This document shows positions 36,067 to 44,889 of a stretch of DNA of 56,715 nt, piece after piece. The DNA comes from Thermoplasmatota archaeon. Its GTDB lineage: Archaea > Thermoplasmatota > Thermoplasmata > Thermoplasmatales > Thermoplasmataceae. The DNA lies in assembly GCA_023484105.1 (NCBI GenBank), contig JAMDBD010000029.1:1-56715 (forward strand), written 5' to 3'. Numbering within the stretch: the first letter of the stretch is position 1; the number at the start of each line of letters is the position of its first letter. Under the pieces are notes generated by a model. That model made no database searches. It was not told the DNA's origin and worked only from the letters and a program-made list of their open reading frames with translations. The position numbers were made by a program, and so were the translations under genes.

Positions 36067-37150
36067 GATTGCAAAGAATTACATGAAGCTGCACTTCAAA
36101 GCATTCATGCGCACAAAGAGCGGTCCTTTTTTCATGATACTCTTTCCCGTAATACTGATGCTCCTCTTTGGATCCATATTCGGATCGAGTTCACTCAGCA
36201 AGGTTACTGTTGCAGTTGAAAATGAAGGTTCCTGGTCACAGCCGGTGAAGAATTCTCTTGATGCCATGAACAGGTCCGGGCTATTTACCTTGCAGATAAT
36301 TCCTGCAGGAGAGAATATTTCAAAATATATGGAGCAGAATTCAGTTGATGAGGGTGTCCTATTTCCCAGCAATTTCACCACGGATATAGCAAACGGTTCC
36401 GCATCAGTCTACTATTATGAGAATCCCACTGATGCCGTAGCCTCGGGACTTTCCCAGACAATCCAGAACCTCATGCTCATTGGAACAGGATCAGTCAGTA
36501 AAAATGTATATGTACAGACTGTCCCGATAGCTGGCGCGTTCAACAAACCTGTTGACTATTACCTGCCTGCTCTGCTCGGCTTTACCATCATAAACGGAAT
36601 ATTTGCGATGGTATACCAGGTGCCGAACTACAGGAAGCAGAAGATCTTCAGGCAGCTGTCATTCGCCAACCTAACCATGGGGGATTTCCTACTAGCATCC
36701 CTTGTGTTCTTTGTGTTTGTCACATTTATCTCGGATCTGATACTTTTCCTGATTGGCGTGTTCGTCTTCGGCATTAACGTCAGTACTGGGATATTTGGCC
36801 TGATTCTGGCTGCAGCGGTTATAGTTTCTGGCCTTGTCATATTCATATCGCTTGGCCTGATAGCGGCTATATTCACAAAGGATGAGGAATCGGCCAACCT
36901 GATAGCAAACATCATCTTCTTTCCCATGATCTTTCTTTCAGGAGTTTTCTTTCCGATTAGCCTGATGCCTTCTTACCTTCAGACGGTAGCGGACGTTCTC
37001 CCGCTCACGTATTTCAATAAATTGCTCGATAAGATACTCATATTCAACTCCACATCCGGTGTGTTCACTGAGCTGGGTATAATGCTGGCTGCGGCTGCCC
37101 TGCTGTTCATAGGATCTTCGCTTCTCGCTGGAAGGATAAGAGGGGAGTGA
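36056..37150 (+). CDS. ABC-2 type exporter permease
   Basis: 364 residues. One helix near residues 20-40 (PFFMILFPVILMLLFGSIFG) is followed by a domain outside the membrane of about 120 residues, and then five or six helices in the second half, including FLSGVFFPISLMPSYLQTVADVLPLTYF, the signature region of ABC-2 permeases. It forms the exporter with the ATP-binding protein before it. The ATG at 36056 lies within the end of that gene. Confidence 0.93.
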   Translation: MNLKIAKNYMKLHFKAFMRTKSGPFFMILFPVILMLLFGSIFGSSSLSKVTVAVENEGSWSQPVKNSLDAMNRSGLFTLQIIPAGENISKYMEQNSVDEGVLFPSNFTTDIANGSASVYYYENPTDAVASGLSQTIQNLMLIGTGSVSKNVYVQTVPIAGAFNKPVDYYLPALLGFTIINGIFAMVYQVPNYRKQKIFRQLSFANLTMGDFLLASLVFFVFVTFISDLILFLIGVFVFGINVSTGIFGLILAAAVIVSGLVIFISLGLIAAIFTKDEESANLIANIIFFPMIFLSGVFFPISLMPSYLQTVADVLPLTYFNKLLDKILIFNSTSGVFTELGIMLAAAALLFIGSSLLAGRIRGE

Positions 37151-37178
37151 GTTTTATATTCCGGTACGATAGCAGTTT

Positions 37179-37934
37179 ATGACAGCGTCTGGATCGAAGA
37201 ACATTGATATTCAGGAAGACCGAGGAGTAAGGATCATTACCATAAAAAAGGATAACCCGCTGAATCCCCTTGATGTGGAGACTCTTGAGGACATTGCATC
37301 AGCGATCAAATCAGACCTGATGGTGACAATAATCAGAGGTAGCAGTAAGGCTTTTTCAGCAGGTGCAAACATAAAGTTTTTCAAGGAACTAAAGCCGCAG
37401 GATGCCTATCATTTTGCCATTAGGGGACAGAATGCCCTTGACTTTATTGCCTCCTACGAAAGGCCCGTAATAGCCTCTATCAGAGAGTTTGCTCTCGGAG
37501 GAGGATTTGAGCTTGCACTGGCCTGCGACATCAGGATATGCACACCAACTACAAAGATGGGACTTCCCGAGGTTACTCTTGGAATACTTCCTGGATGGGG
37601 TGGAACACAGCGTCTGAGAAGAATTGTTGGGGAAACGCGGGCTTTTGAGATCATATCCAGCGGCAGGATGATCAGTTCTGACGAAGCCCTTTCGCTTGGA
37701 ATAGTAAACGCAGTCGAAGAAGATCCTGATGCACTTGCCATGGAAAAAGCAAGATTTTATGCGGCATCTGCGCTAAAGTCTGTGGCAATGATAAAAGAGC
37801 TGGTCCGCGGCAAAAGATTTGATATGTTCGAAAGGGAAAAGGAATGCTTTGGAATTGCGTTTGAGACCGAGGACGCAGCGGAAGGGGTAAATGCATTCTT
37901 GCAGAAGAGAAAACCGGTGTTTAAAGGGCGATAA
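37179..37934 (+). CDS. enoyl-CoA hydratase/isomerase family protein
   Basis: 251 residues. The oxyanion hole is in AFSAGANIKFF and FALGGGFELALACDIRI; the catalytic Glu region is GLPEVTLGILPGWGGTQRL; SSDEALSLGIVN follows. It most likely hydrates enoyl-CoA in beta-oxidation, but crotonases have many reactions. A TATA-like tttatatt (37153-37160) is 25 nt before the ATG, so it has its own leaderless mRNA. It ends 1 nt before the convergent cysteine-synthase-like gene. Confidence 0.9.
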   Translation: MTASGSKNIDIQEDRGVRIITIKKDNPLNPLDVETLEDIASAIKSDLMVTIIRGSSKAFSAGANIKFFKELKPQDAYHFAIRGQNALDFIASYERPVIASIREFALGGGFELALACDIRICTPTTKMGLPEVTLGILPGWGGTQRLRRIVGETRAFEIISSGRMISSDEALSLGIVNAVEEDPDALAMEKARFYAASALKSVAMIKELVRGKRFDMFEREKECFGIAFETEDAAEGVNAFLQKRKPVFKGR

Positions 37935-37935
37935 A

Positions 37936-38883
37936 TCAGTCCTTCAGTATCCCAAGCTTCCTGTATAATGACATGTATTTTCCTGATCCGTCAGGGAACA
38001 CAGTCACAATTGTTTTAAATTTTTCGCGTTCGGCGATCATCTTTGCCGCCATGTAGTTTGCCCCTGAGGAAAGGCCCACTTCGAAACCCTTCCGAATGAG
38101 TTCTCTGACGCCATCCTGAGCCATTTTATCATTAACGTGGATCCACTCATCGATGATTCCCATATTCATCTTCAGTATGCCGGGTGTTGATGACACGGAC
38201 AGATTCTTGAGTCCCTGTATGTGATGATCACTCGTCGGTTCGGCGGCTATAACTCTGATTCTCCAGTCCAGATCCTTAAGATATCTGCCTATTCCAGATA
38301 TGGTGCCTCCCGTCCCAATACCTGCCACGAAGCAGTCGATCCCACCTGCTGCGGCGATTATCTCAGGGCCAGTGGTATAGTAGTGGCTCAGAAAATTAGC
38401 AGGGTTTGAGTATTGATCAAGATTGACATACCTTCCGGGGTGCTCCTTCATTGTCTCTGAAAGAGCCTTCAGTGCACCGTCTATGTTGATCCTGCCTGCC
38501 CTGCTGTTTTCATCCTCGACTTCTATGACTGTCTGTGCGGAGTCCTTCAGCAACCTCCTGGTTTCAATGCTGCTGCTGGCAGGAACAAGGATTGTTGCCC
38601 GGTAACCCAGCAATCTGGAGATATAGGCTATTGCTATTCCTGTATTTCCTGAACTGGCCTCTATGATCTCCATGTCGCGTTTCAGAACACCTCTCATTAT
38701 CATACTGTTAATCATGAAAAATGCGGGCCTGTCCTTAACTGAACCGAACCTGTTGTGATATTCCAGTTTGGCAAGTATTCTCGTTACTCCGCTGTTATAA
38801 ACTTCAATCAGTGGGGTTCCACCTATACCCATTTCCTTCGCCAAATGGGCTATACTTTGAAATTCCCGGTCATAACTGTCCAT
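37936..38883 (-). CDS. cysteine synthase/cystathionine beta-synthase family PLP enzyme
   Basis: 315 residues, fold-type II. The cofactor Lys is in RFGSVKDRPAFFM, the substrate loop is EASSGNTGIAIAY, and the phosphate-binding loop is GTGGTISGIGRYL. The enzyme makes cysteine from an activated serine and sulfide, or a related reaction; acetylserine and phosphoserine users cannot be told apart here. It is a single-gene unit that converges on the enoyl-CoA hydratase gene. Confidence 0.9.
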   Translation of the reverse strand: MDSYDREFQSIAHLAKEMGIGGTPLIEVYNSGVTRILAKLEYHNRFGSVKDRPAFFMINSMIMRGVLKRDMEIIEASSGNTGIAIAYISRLLGYRATILVPASSSIETRRLLKDSAQTVIEVEDENSRAGRINIDGALKALSETMKEHPGRYVNLDQYSNPANFLSHYYTTGPEIIAAAGGIDCFVAGIGTGGTISGIGRYLKDLDWRIRVIAAEPTSDHHIQGLKNLSVSSTPGILKMNMGIIDEWIHVNDKMAQDGVRELIRKGFEVGLSSGANYMAAKMIAEREKFKTIVTVFPDGSGKYMSLYRKLGILKD

Positions 38884-38942
38884 TACCAGAGACCATTCTC
38901 TTCAGATAAATAATCTGTTCGTGATCTGGTACAGCGAACCGG

Positions 38943-39761
38943 TCAGTTGTGGTCATCTATAATCACCGAATAGGAGCATCTGAAATCCTTTCCTGATTTC
39001 AGATCGATGAGACCTATGCCGTTGTTAAAACAGTCTATGGCACCGGTCATCGGTTCGACTGCCACCGATGTACCCTCGGAAAAGATTCCGGTGTATATGA
39101 TCATGAATGGCATCCTTTCCGTAACCATCTTTAGTGAAATGTTTCCAAGATCTATCCTGATTTTTCCATCTGTCCTGAATGGAGTGTCATATAGCCTGTT
39201 TTGGGCTGATGATAGTGATTCTACAGGATTCAGAAACTCCCCTGTTGGAAAGTATGAATCCTTGCACACCATTTCTCTCATACTTCTGGAGTGAATAGAC
39301 CAGCTACCACTGAAAAGGAAATACGGATGTGACCCTATCATCAGCGGCCCATCATCCTCTGATAAGTTCTTCACGTGATACTGCACTGCAAAACCGTTTT
39401 CCTGCAGAGAGATCATTATCTCAACATCATAAACCCATGGAAATCTGTCATTCTGAATCCTAGTGATGCCCGATATCCCATTTTTTGTGATCTTCAGATC
39501 AAACTTACTGTTTCTTATCAGCCCGTGGATAGCGTTTGGTGGGGCATCTCTGTCCAGCTGAACAAACCTGGAATTATAGATAAAATTTCCATTGCGGATT
39601 CTGTTGGCAAAAGGTATCATATGCGCTGCTCCCCCATGGGTCGGGTGCCCATCACTGGAAGGCTTCAGTATATCACGTTGCCGATAGGTTATTCGGGAAA
39701 TATGAAAACCAATTTCATCGACTGCTGCCTCCATCTCACCATTTCCTGTACTGATAATCAT
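38943..39761 (-). CDS. aldose 1-epimerase (mutarotase) family protein
   Basis: 272 residues from the ATG at 39759-39761; an ATG at 39809 would add 16 residues. The shorter form is preferred because the family starts close to the first strand (MEAAVDEIGFHISRI) and a tttatc element lies 25-30 nt before it. Landmarks are MIPFANRIRNG, NAIHGLIR, MIGSHPYFLF (catalytic His) and VEPMTGAIDCFNNG (catalytic Glu). It interconverts alpha and beta sugar anomers. It diverges from rmlA. Confidence 0.88.
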   Translation of the reverse strand: MIISTGNGEMEAAVDEIGFHISRITYRQRDILKPSSDGHPTHGGAAHMIPFANRIRNGNFIYNSRFVQLDRDAPPNAIHGLIRNSKFDLKITKNGISGITRIQNDRFPWVYDVEIMISLQENGFAVQYHVKNLSEDDGPLMIGSHPYFLFSGSWSIHSRSMREMVCKDSYFPTGEFLNPVESLSSAQNRLYDTPFRTDGKIRIDLGNISLKMVTERMPFMIIYTGIFSEGTSVAVEPMTGAIDCFNNGIGLIDLKSGKDFRCSYSVIIDDHN

Positions 39762-39881
39762 GTTCCGGAAGAATGCTACATGAGGATAAATCTGTGTTGT
39801 ATCATTCACAAAATTTTCTTAGACACATGGTTCGTTCTTCAATGGGAAAAAATAAATCCCCTCTGGGATATTGAGTTTGCA

Positions 39882-40607
39882 ATGTTAGGAGTTATTCTGG
39901 CTGGGGGGATAGGAACCAGACTGATGCCCCTCACGAAAGTTACCAACAAACACCTTCTTCCTGTGTATGATCAGCCGATGATATACTATCCGATTCAAAC
40001 CCTGACCAAGGCGGGTATAAATGAGATTGTTATAGTTACTGGTAAGGAGCATTCTGGCAATTTCATGACACTCCTGTCCTCAGGTAGAGAATTCGGGGCC
40101 AGATTCGCATATGTTCTGCAGGAAGGAGCAGGGGGAATTGCGGAAGCAATAGGGCTTGTTGAGCCCTATGCGAGAGGATCCAGCATAGTTGTTATGCTTG
40201 GAGACAACATAGTTTTTGATGATCTTACAGACGAAGTGAGAGGATTTAAAAGCGGATGCAGAATATTTCTCAAGGAGGTAGCCGATCCTGAGAGATTTGG
40301 TGTTCCGGAAATTGACGATTCAGGAAAGATAAGAAGGATAATAGAGAAACCTGCAAATCCACCAACAAAGTTTGCGGTAACAGGTATTTATTTCTACGAT
40401 TCGACCGTCTTCGACCGTATCAAGCGGTTAAAACCCTCCGAAAGAGGTGAGCTTGAGGTAACAGATCTTAACAACTCATATTTAGCTGACGGAAAACTGT
40501 CTCATGGTTTCATAAAAGGTCCATGGCTCGACGCGGGAACCATAGAAAACCTTTACCAGGCAACGCTTTTGGTGAGAAAACTAAGGGTGGACGGTAGAGA
40601 ACCTTAA
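39882..40607 (+). CDS. rmlA: glucose-1-phosphate thymidylyltransferase
   Basis: 241 residues. The nucleotidyltransferase signature is LAGGIGTRLMPLT, followed by NKHLLPVYDQPMIYYP, VMLGDNI, EKPANPPTKFAVTGIYFYD and GPWLDAGT. It makes dTDP-glucose, the first step to dTDP-rhamnose. The long upstream extension of the frame (from 39375) runs antisense to the epimerase gene; the ATG at 39882 follows a TATA-like aaaataaa by about 27 nt and gives the family length. It overlaps convergent rmlD by 27 nt. Confidence 0.94.
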   Translation: MLGVILAGGIGTRLMPLTKVTNKHLLPVYDQPMIYYPIQTLTKAGINEIVIVTGKEHSGNFMTLLSSGREFGARFAYVLQEGAGGIAEAIGLVEPYARGSSIVVMLGDNIVFDDLTDEVRGFKSGCRIFLKEVADPERFGVPEIDDSGKIRRIIEKPANPPTKFAVTGIYFYDSTVFDRIKRLKPSERGELEVTDLNNSYLADGKLSHGFIKGPWLDAGTIENLYQATLLVRKLRVDGREP

Positions 40608-41438
40608 TTTCTCTATTGCTTCTGAAAGACCGTGCGGCTTGTAAATTCCTTTTACCCTCATGAGATTGAAGGAGGTGTTTTTTGGCCTCTTAGCTATCAT
40701 TCCGAGATCGTCTATACTTACAGGCCTCACAAGATCCTGATCTAGACCATACACCCTGGCCACATCCATACAGAAGCTGTATCTGCTCACACTTTCTACG
40801 ACGCCAAGGTGATATAATCCTGTTATGTCTTCATCAATTGCAACTTTTATGAATTCCAGTATATCTGGAAGGAAAGTCGGGTTTGTGATCTGATCAATTG
40901 CTGCATCAACAGGCTGCCCTGACATTAGTTTTTGCAACACAAACTCGATGAATGTCATCTTCCTGCCTGAAACATTCTCGCCGAATGGCGTGGATACTCT
41001 GAGTATGATGCTGTTGTTGAGATCTATCATCTTCTCTCCGTAAAGCTTTGTCTGACCGTACACGTTAACCGGAGAAGGCCTGTCAGCTTCGCTATAATTA
41101 CCCTTACGACCGTCAAATACATAGTCTGTGGAAATGTGAATGAGTCTGAATGAGTATCTTTCCGCTGCCTCACTCAAGTTTCCTGCAGAGAGTGCGTTAG
41201 CCCTGAAGGCTGCCAATGGATCCCTCTCACACGCATCAACCCCGGTCATGCCGGCGCAGTTTATCACAGTATTGTAATTTCCTTTCTCGAATATTCTTCT
41301 GAGAGAATCTGAATCGGTTATGTCCAGAACTGTGCTATCTGAGGAGCCACTGGCAGAAGCCCCATCAGCCTGAAGCTCTCGCCTGAGGAATGACCCTATG
41401 AAGCCAGTGGAACCAATCACCAGAATATTTTCCTTCAT
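40581..41438 (-). CDS. rmlD: dTDP-4-dehydrorhamnose reductase
   Basis: 285 residues, extended short-chain dehydrogenase. The NAD(P) site is VIGSTGFIGSFL; the active site comprises HISTDYVFDG and the YGQTKLYGE Tyr-Lys pair; VSTPFG follows. It makes dTDP-L-rhamnose in the last step of the pathway. It overlaps rmlB by 4 nt, and is the last gene of rmlC-rmlB-rmlD. Confidence 0.94.
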   Translation of the reverse strand: MKENILVIGSTGFIGSFLRRELQADGASASGSSDSTVLDITDSDSLRRIFEKGNYNTVINCAGMTGVDACERDPLAAFRANALSAGNLSEAAERYSFRLIHISTDYVFDGRKGNYSEADRPSPVNVYGQTKLYGEKMIDLNNSIILRVSTPFGENVSGRKMTFIEFVLQKLMSGQPVDAAIDQITNPTFLPDILEFIKVAIDEDITGLYHLGVVESVSRYSFCMDVARVYGLDQDLVRPVSIDDLGMIAKRPKNTSFNLMRVKGIYKPHGLSEAIEKLRFSTVHP

Positions 41439-42403
41439 GTGCTGATTTTCCTCATATACCTGCCTGAGTTTGCCAGGTAGTGATCCACGGTGTTTTTTAA
41501 GCCCACGTTAAAATCTACTTTTGGCCTCCATCCTAACTCTTTTCTTATTTTGCTGCTGTCTATCGCATATCTAACGTCATGGCCGGGCCTGTCCGCTACG
41601 AACTCAATAATGGACTCAGGCTTCCTCATTATCTTCAGTATCTGGTGTATCACATCCAGGTTTGTTGCCTCCCCATCTGCACCTATAAGATAGGTCTCAC
41701 CCGGTCTTCCATTTTCCAGTATTAACTTCACGGCATTGCAGTGATCGCTGACGTGGATCCAGTCCCTTATCTGTTTTCCGTTTCCGTAAACAGGAATTTT
41801 CTTGTTTTCCCTCGCAAGCAGTATGGTTTTCGGTATGAGTTTTTCAGGATGCTGATTCGGACCGTAATTATTGCTGCAGTTGGATATGGTTGCCCTGATT
41901 CCGTAAGTGTTGTAATAGGATCTGACCAGAAAATCTGCAGAAGCCTTTGTGGCTGAATAAGGATTTCTTGGTCTGTATGGTGTATTCTCACCAAATTTTT
42001 CATCCGAATCCAGGGAAAGGGAGCCATAGACCTCGTCCGTAGAGATCTGATGAAAACGGATGTCTTTTTTCCTGCAGATTTCAAGAAGGTTGTGCACACC
42101 GACTATGTTTGATCTTATGAAGGATGAAGAATCATTAATGGATCTGTCCACATGTGACTCTGCCGCGAAGTTTACAATAACATCCGCATCCTTGAAACAT
42201 TCGTCGGACGGAGAAAGATCGCAGATATCCTTTATTATATTTGTTATCTTGGCCTTCCCTGTATCTTCTTTGATGTTTTCCGGATCGGCTGCGTAAGTAA
42301 CCTTGTCGATATTCACTATCTCCATATCTGTGCCATCCTCTGCAAGCATGTTTATGAAGTTTGATCCTATGAACCCGAAACCCCCGGTAATAACCAGCTT
42401 CAC
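41435..42403 (-). CDS. rmlB: dTDP-glucose 4,6-dehydratase
   Basis: 322 residues. ITGGFGFIGSNFI binds NAD, QISTDEVYGSL and PYSATKASADFLVRSYY carry the Ser/Thr-Asp-Glu and Tyr-Lys active site, and SNCSNNYGPNQHPEKLIPK is the usual substrate segment. It converts dTDP-glucose to the 4-keto-6-deoxy form. Its start overlaps the rmlC stop by 4 nt. Confidence 0.96.
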   Translation of the reverse strand: MKLVITGGFGFIGSNFINMLAEDGTDMEIVNIDKVTYAADPENIKEDTGKAKITNIIKDICDLSPSDECFKDADVIVNFAAESHVDRSINDSSSFIRSNIVGVHNLLEICRKKDIRFHQISTDEVYGSLSLDSDEKFGENTPYRPRNPYSATKASADFLVRSYYNTYGIRATISNCSNNYGPNQHPEKLIPKTILLARENKKIPVYGNGKQIRDWIHVSDHCNAVKLILENGRPGETYLIGADGEATNLDVIHQILKIMRKPESIIEFVADRPGHDVRYAIDSSKIRKELGWRPKVDFNVGLKNTVDHYLANSGRYMRKIST

Positions 42404-42951
42404 TTTTGCCCCACCCCAATCATTGAATCAAGGTCAAGATCTGATACATGAGGCAGGGATCTATCCTTGTCTGACAGTAATGGATTGGCAACTGGCCATT
42501 TTATTCCAATTTTCGGATCGTTCCATATTATCCCTGAGTCAAGTGCAGGATCATATTCTGCAGTGGTCTTGTACATTACCTGAGTTTCATCCTCAAGCGC
42601 GATGAACCCATGCGCAAAACCTGGAGGAACCCAGAGAGCTATTCCGTTATCCCATGAAAGTTCTATCGATTCCCATTTTAGGAATGTATCTGACCCAGGC
42701 CTTATATCCACTATAACATCCATTATGCGCCCGTTGAGAACTCTTACCAATTTTCCCTGAATTCTGGGATAAGCCTGAAAATGCAATCCTCTGAGTACGT
42801 TTTTCCTTGAGAGTGAATAGTTATCCTGAACAAATTCGTGCTCTATTCCGGTCTTTTGAAAATCGCTTTTTTTATATGATTCGAAGAAAATTCCACGAGC
42901 GTCAGAATGTTTTTCCACCTCAATTATAACTGCGTCTCTAAGAATTCCCAT
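42400..42951 (-). CDS. rmlC: dTDP-4-dehydrorhamnose 3,5-epimerase
   Basis: 183 residues from the ATG at 42949-42951, the normal length. A minus-strand atttatca centred near 42979 lies about 28 nt before it, which argues against the ATG at 42969. Landmarks: RGIFFESY, FVQDNYSLS, LRGLHFQ (catalytic His) and WVPPGFAHGFIALED. It is the first gene of rmlC-rmlB-rmlD. Confidence 0.95.
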   Translation of the reverse strand: MGILRDAVIIEVEKHSDARGIFFESYKKSDFQKTGIEHEFVQDNYSLSRKNVLRGLHFQAYPRIQGKLVRVLNGRIMDVIVDIRPGSDTFLKWESIELSWDNGIALWVPPGFAHGFIALEDETQVMYKTTAEYDPALDSGIIWNDPKIGIKWPVANPLLSDKDRSLPHVSDLDLDSMIGVGQK

Positions 42952-43057
42952 CCTTTTAAAGCGAAACATGTAATGATAAATAGCCGCTTAGAATAAAATG
43001 AATTCTGATCTGAAATGAAACCGCTTATATCATGTATATCATAAGGATCAGCAACAA

Positions 43058-44014
43058 ATGGATATTGATGATGAGAGTCTCTTCAGGCTGTTCACCTCTT
43101 CCAGCGAGGGAGATGTGATTTCATTCTACGACAGGTTCAGTGATGCAACACATTTAATTTCGTTTCTTTCCGGCGTCAGAAGGGATCCAGGGAAAATAGA
43201 TGCCAGGATTGTAGACAAGAATCTTCCAACAATAGTGTGCCCCACTCTATCCTCGGAAAGCGAGAGGGCTGAATCAATAATGGAAGCTTTCCGCAACATG
43301 AATATCGTATTTGTTCAGAGTGGGGCGGAAAACATTCACTTCAATTATTCCACCAACTGCAACCTTGGTATAGAGTATGCACTCAGAAAAACAGCTTCAC
43401 CATGGATCATTATCACGAACGACGATGTGAGAGTAATAGATCCCCCAGATAGGTTCCTTCAGGAGCTAAAAGAGAAGGATCCGTCCATTTATGATGTCCT
43501 TTATGCTGGATTCCCATCTACATATCATTCATATACAAGCATTCTGCTGGAGAAAAATTCGCTATACAGAGCCTTTGCCGGCAAAATAATAGGGCATATT
43601 TCCAAAAGCAATTTCCTGTTGAACAAATTTTCAGTAAAATACATTCCAGTATGGAATGGCAATACCGATCTGGCAGGGAGACTATCCCACAGCCTGTTCA
43701 GTAGAAAGATAGGGCAGGTGATCAACTTCGGTTCATTTGGAATATTCTCAAGGAACTTCGTTGAGAACACCGGGCAGCCATTTTTCGATCCGGCCTACTG
43801 GAATGGTGTTGAGGACATAGATCTGTCATTAAGGATTGCGATAAAAAGGGCAAAGGGAGGTGTACTAAGGTTCCGCCTTGAGGACGAGATCGGAGGTTCC
43901 CTCGGGAGGGGAATGGTAAGGTATCTCCGCAATATTGCCAATTACGCAGTGCTCAACATGAAGTTTCCCAGCAAACAGATAAGTGGTATCGATCAAATTC
44001 TAGAAGATCGATGA
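43058..44014 (+). CDS. GT-A (family 2-like) glycosyltransferase
   Basis: 318 residues. Residues 60-140 contain the nucleotide-sugar part, with NLGIEYALRKTASPWIIITNDDVRV where NDD stands at the DXD position. Later FGSFGIFSRNF and FDPAYWNGVEDIDLSLRI (ED motif) match rhamnosyltransferase-like family 2 enzymes. The first 60 residues are poorly conserved. A TATA-like gtatatcat is about 25 nt before the ATG. Next to the rml genes, a rhamnosyl or other deoxysugar transferase for surface glycans is likely. Confidence 0.82.
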   Translation: MDIDDESLFRLFTSSSEGDVISFYDRFSDATHLISFLSGVRRDPGKIDARIVDKNLPTIVCPTLSSESERAESIMEAFRNMNIVFVQSGAENIHFNYSTNCNLGIEYALRKTASPWIIITNDDVRVIDPPDRFLQELKEKDPSIYDVLYAGFPSTYHSYTSILLEKNSLYRAFAGKIIGHISKSNFLLNKFSVKYIPVWNGNTDLAGRLSHSLFSRKIGQVINFGSFGIFSRNFVENTGQPFFDPAYWNGVEDIDLSLRIAIKRAKGGVLRFRLEDEIGGSLGRGMVRYLRNIANYAVLNMKFPSKQISGIDQILEDR

Positions 44015-44097
44015 ATACCTGTGTAATTGACTGTAAAACAGTTTAAGGTAAATGCCATAGGCAAGTTATAAATAAAGATGATTCATGCCTCAGCTAC

Positions 44098-44170
44098 GCC
44101 CCGATAGTGTAGTGGCCTATCATACGGGCCTGTCGAGCCCGTGACATGGGTTCAAATCCCGTTCGGGGCG
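44098..44170 (+). tRNA. tRNA-Asp (anticodon GTC)
   Basis: Acceptor arms gccccga (44098-44104) and tcggggc (44163-44169), anticodon stem cgggc/gcccg around loop ctgtcga giving GTC, and a T-arm with gggttcaaatccc. Discriminator G at 44170; CCA is not encoded. A TATA-like ttataaataa lies at about 44065-44074. Confidence 0.97.
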
Positions 44171-44242
44171 TATATTCACTCTCGATTTAATTTGTATCCG
44201 AAAAAATTAAGAAATAATTGGAATATATTAATGGAGGTTTTG

Positions 44243-44617
44243 ATGGCCAATAATCCTGATCCCAGGAGGGTATTATGGTATGGTCTGTCAGCGATGTTCA
44301 TACTCGTAGGTATAGCAGCCGTGCTTAGCGTGATATTCAATAATTATACCTTTCCCGGCACTTTCTACGGATGGATGGGAATTGTTGGAGGTGTTGTGGG
44401 AATGCTGATAGGCCTGTTCTTCCTCTTCATATTCATATGGGTTATTATATGGTTCGGAAGGTCCATAGGATGGATATCAAGAAGCTCCAGATATTATAAT
44501 CATGAATGGAGATGGTGGGATCATGATGATGCCATGGAGATAATCAGGGAGAGATATGCTAAAGGTGAAATATCGAAAGAACAGTATGATAAGATGAGGG
44601 AGGATCTGGAGAGATGA
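44243..44617 (+). CDS. two-helix membrane protein with SHOCT domain
   Basis: 124 residues. Two hydrophobic helices (about 13-36 and 45-72) are followed by a basic and aromatic stretch (RSSRYYNHEWRWWDHDD) and a SHOCT motif, AMEIIRERYAKGEISKEQYDKM, a short oligomerisation element found at protein ends. I chose the ATG at 44243 since ggaggt (44233-44238) precedes it; the frame extends upstream across the tRNA, which cannot be coding. Function unknown. Confidence 0.85.
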   Translation: MANNPDPRRVLWYGLSAMFILVGIAAVLSVIFNNYTFPGTFYGWMGIVGGVVGMLIGLFFLFIFIWVIIWFGRSIGWISRSSRYYNHEWRWWDHDDAMEIIRERYAKGEISKEQYDKMREDLER

Positions 44618-44650
44618 TGGTGATAAGACTAGTTATTGGGAAGTGTATAT

Positions 44651-44881
44651 ATGGGAAAAATTGAGTTAGAAATGAAACACAGCAGGTTACCTTTAACTAC
44701 TAGATATGCAACCTACAGGACCGGCCCGCCTGAACATGGAATTAAACATATGCATAATATGGCGGTGATGCAGATCTTCGTGAAGGATCTTAAGAATTAC
44801 GCGGGTAAGCTCCCTGAGAACCTGAAAGTGACGATTGAATGGAATGATTATGAAGTTGGAGAAGAGGAAACAAACCCCTGA
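44651..44881 (+). CDS. small protein of unknown function
   Basis: 76 residues from the ATG at 44651, 33 nt after the SHOCT gene. It is soluble, with a His/Met-rich patch (GIKHMHNMAVMQIF) and a sensible beta strand and acidic end (LKVTIEWNDYEVGEEE). I know no family. Its codon use and composition look coding, and it may be co-transcribed with the SHOCT protein. Confidence 0.6.
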   Translation: MGKIELEMKHSRLPLTTRYATYRTGPPEHGIKHMHNMAVMQIFVKDLKNYAGKLPENLKVTIEWNDYEVGEEETNP

Positions 44882-44889
44882 AGATTCTG

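Noticed and set aside
39375-39881. N-terminal extension of the rmlA frame by 169 codons
   Set aside because: It runs antisense to the epimerase gene and the nucleotidyltransferase signature begins right at the ATG at 39882.
44141-44242. N-terminal extension of the SHOCT protein
   Set aside because: It starts inside tRNA-Asp; the ATG at 44243 has a ggaggt before it.
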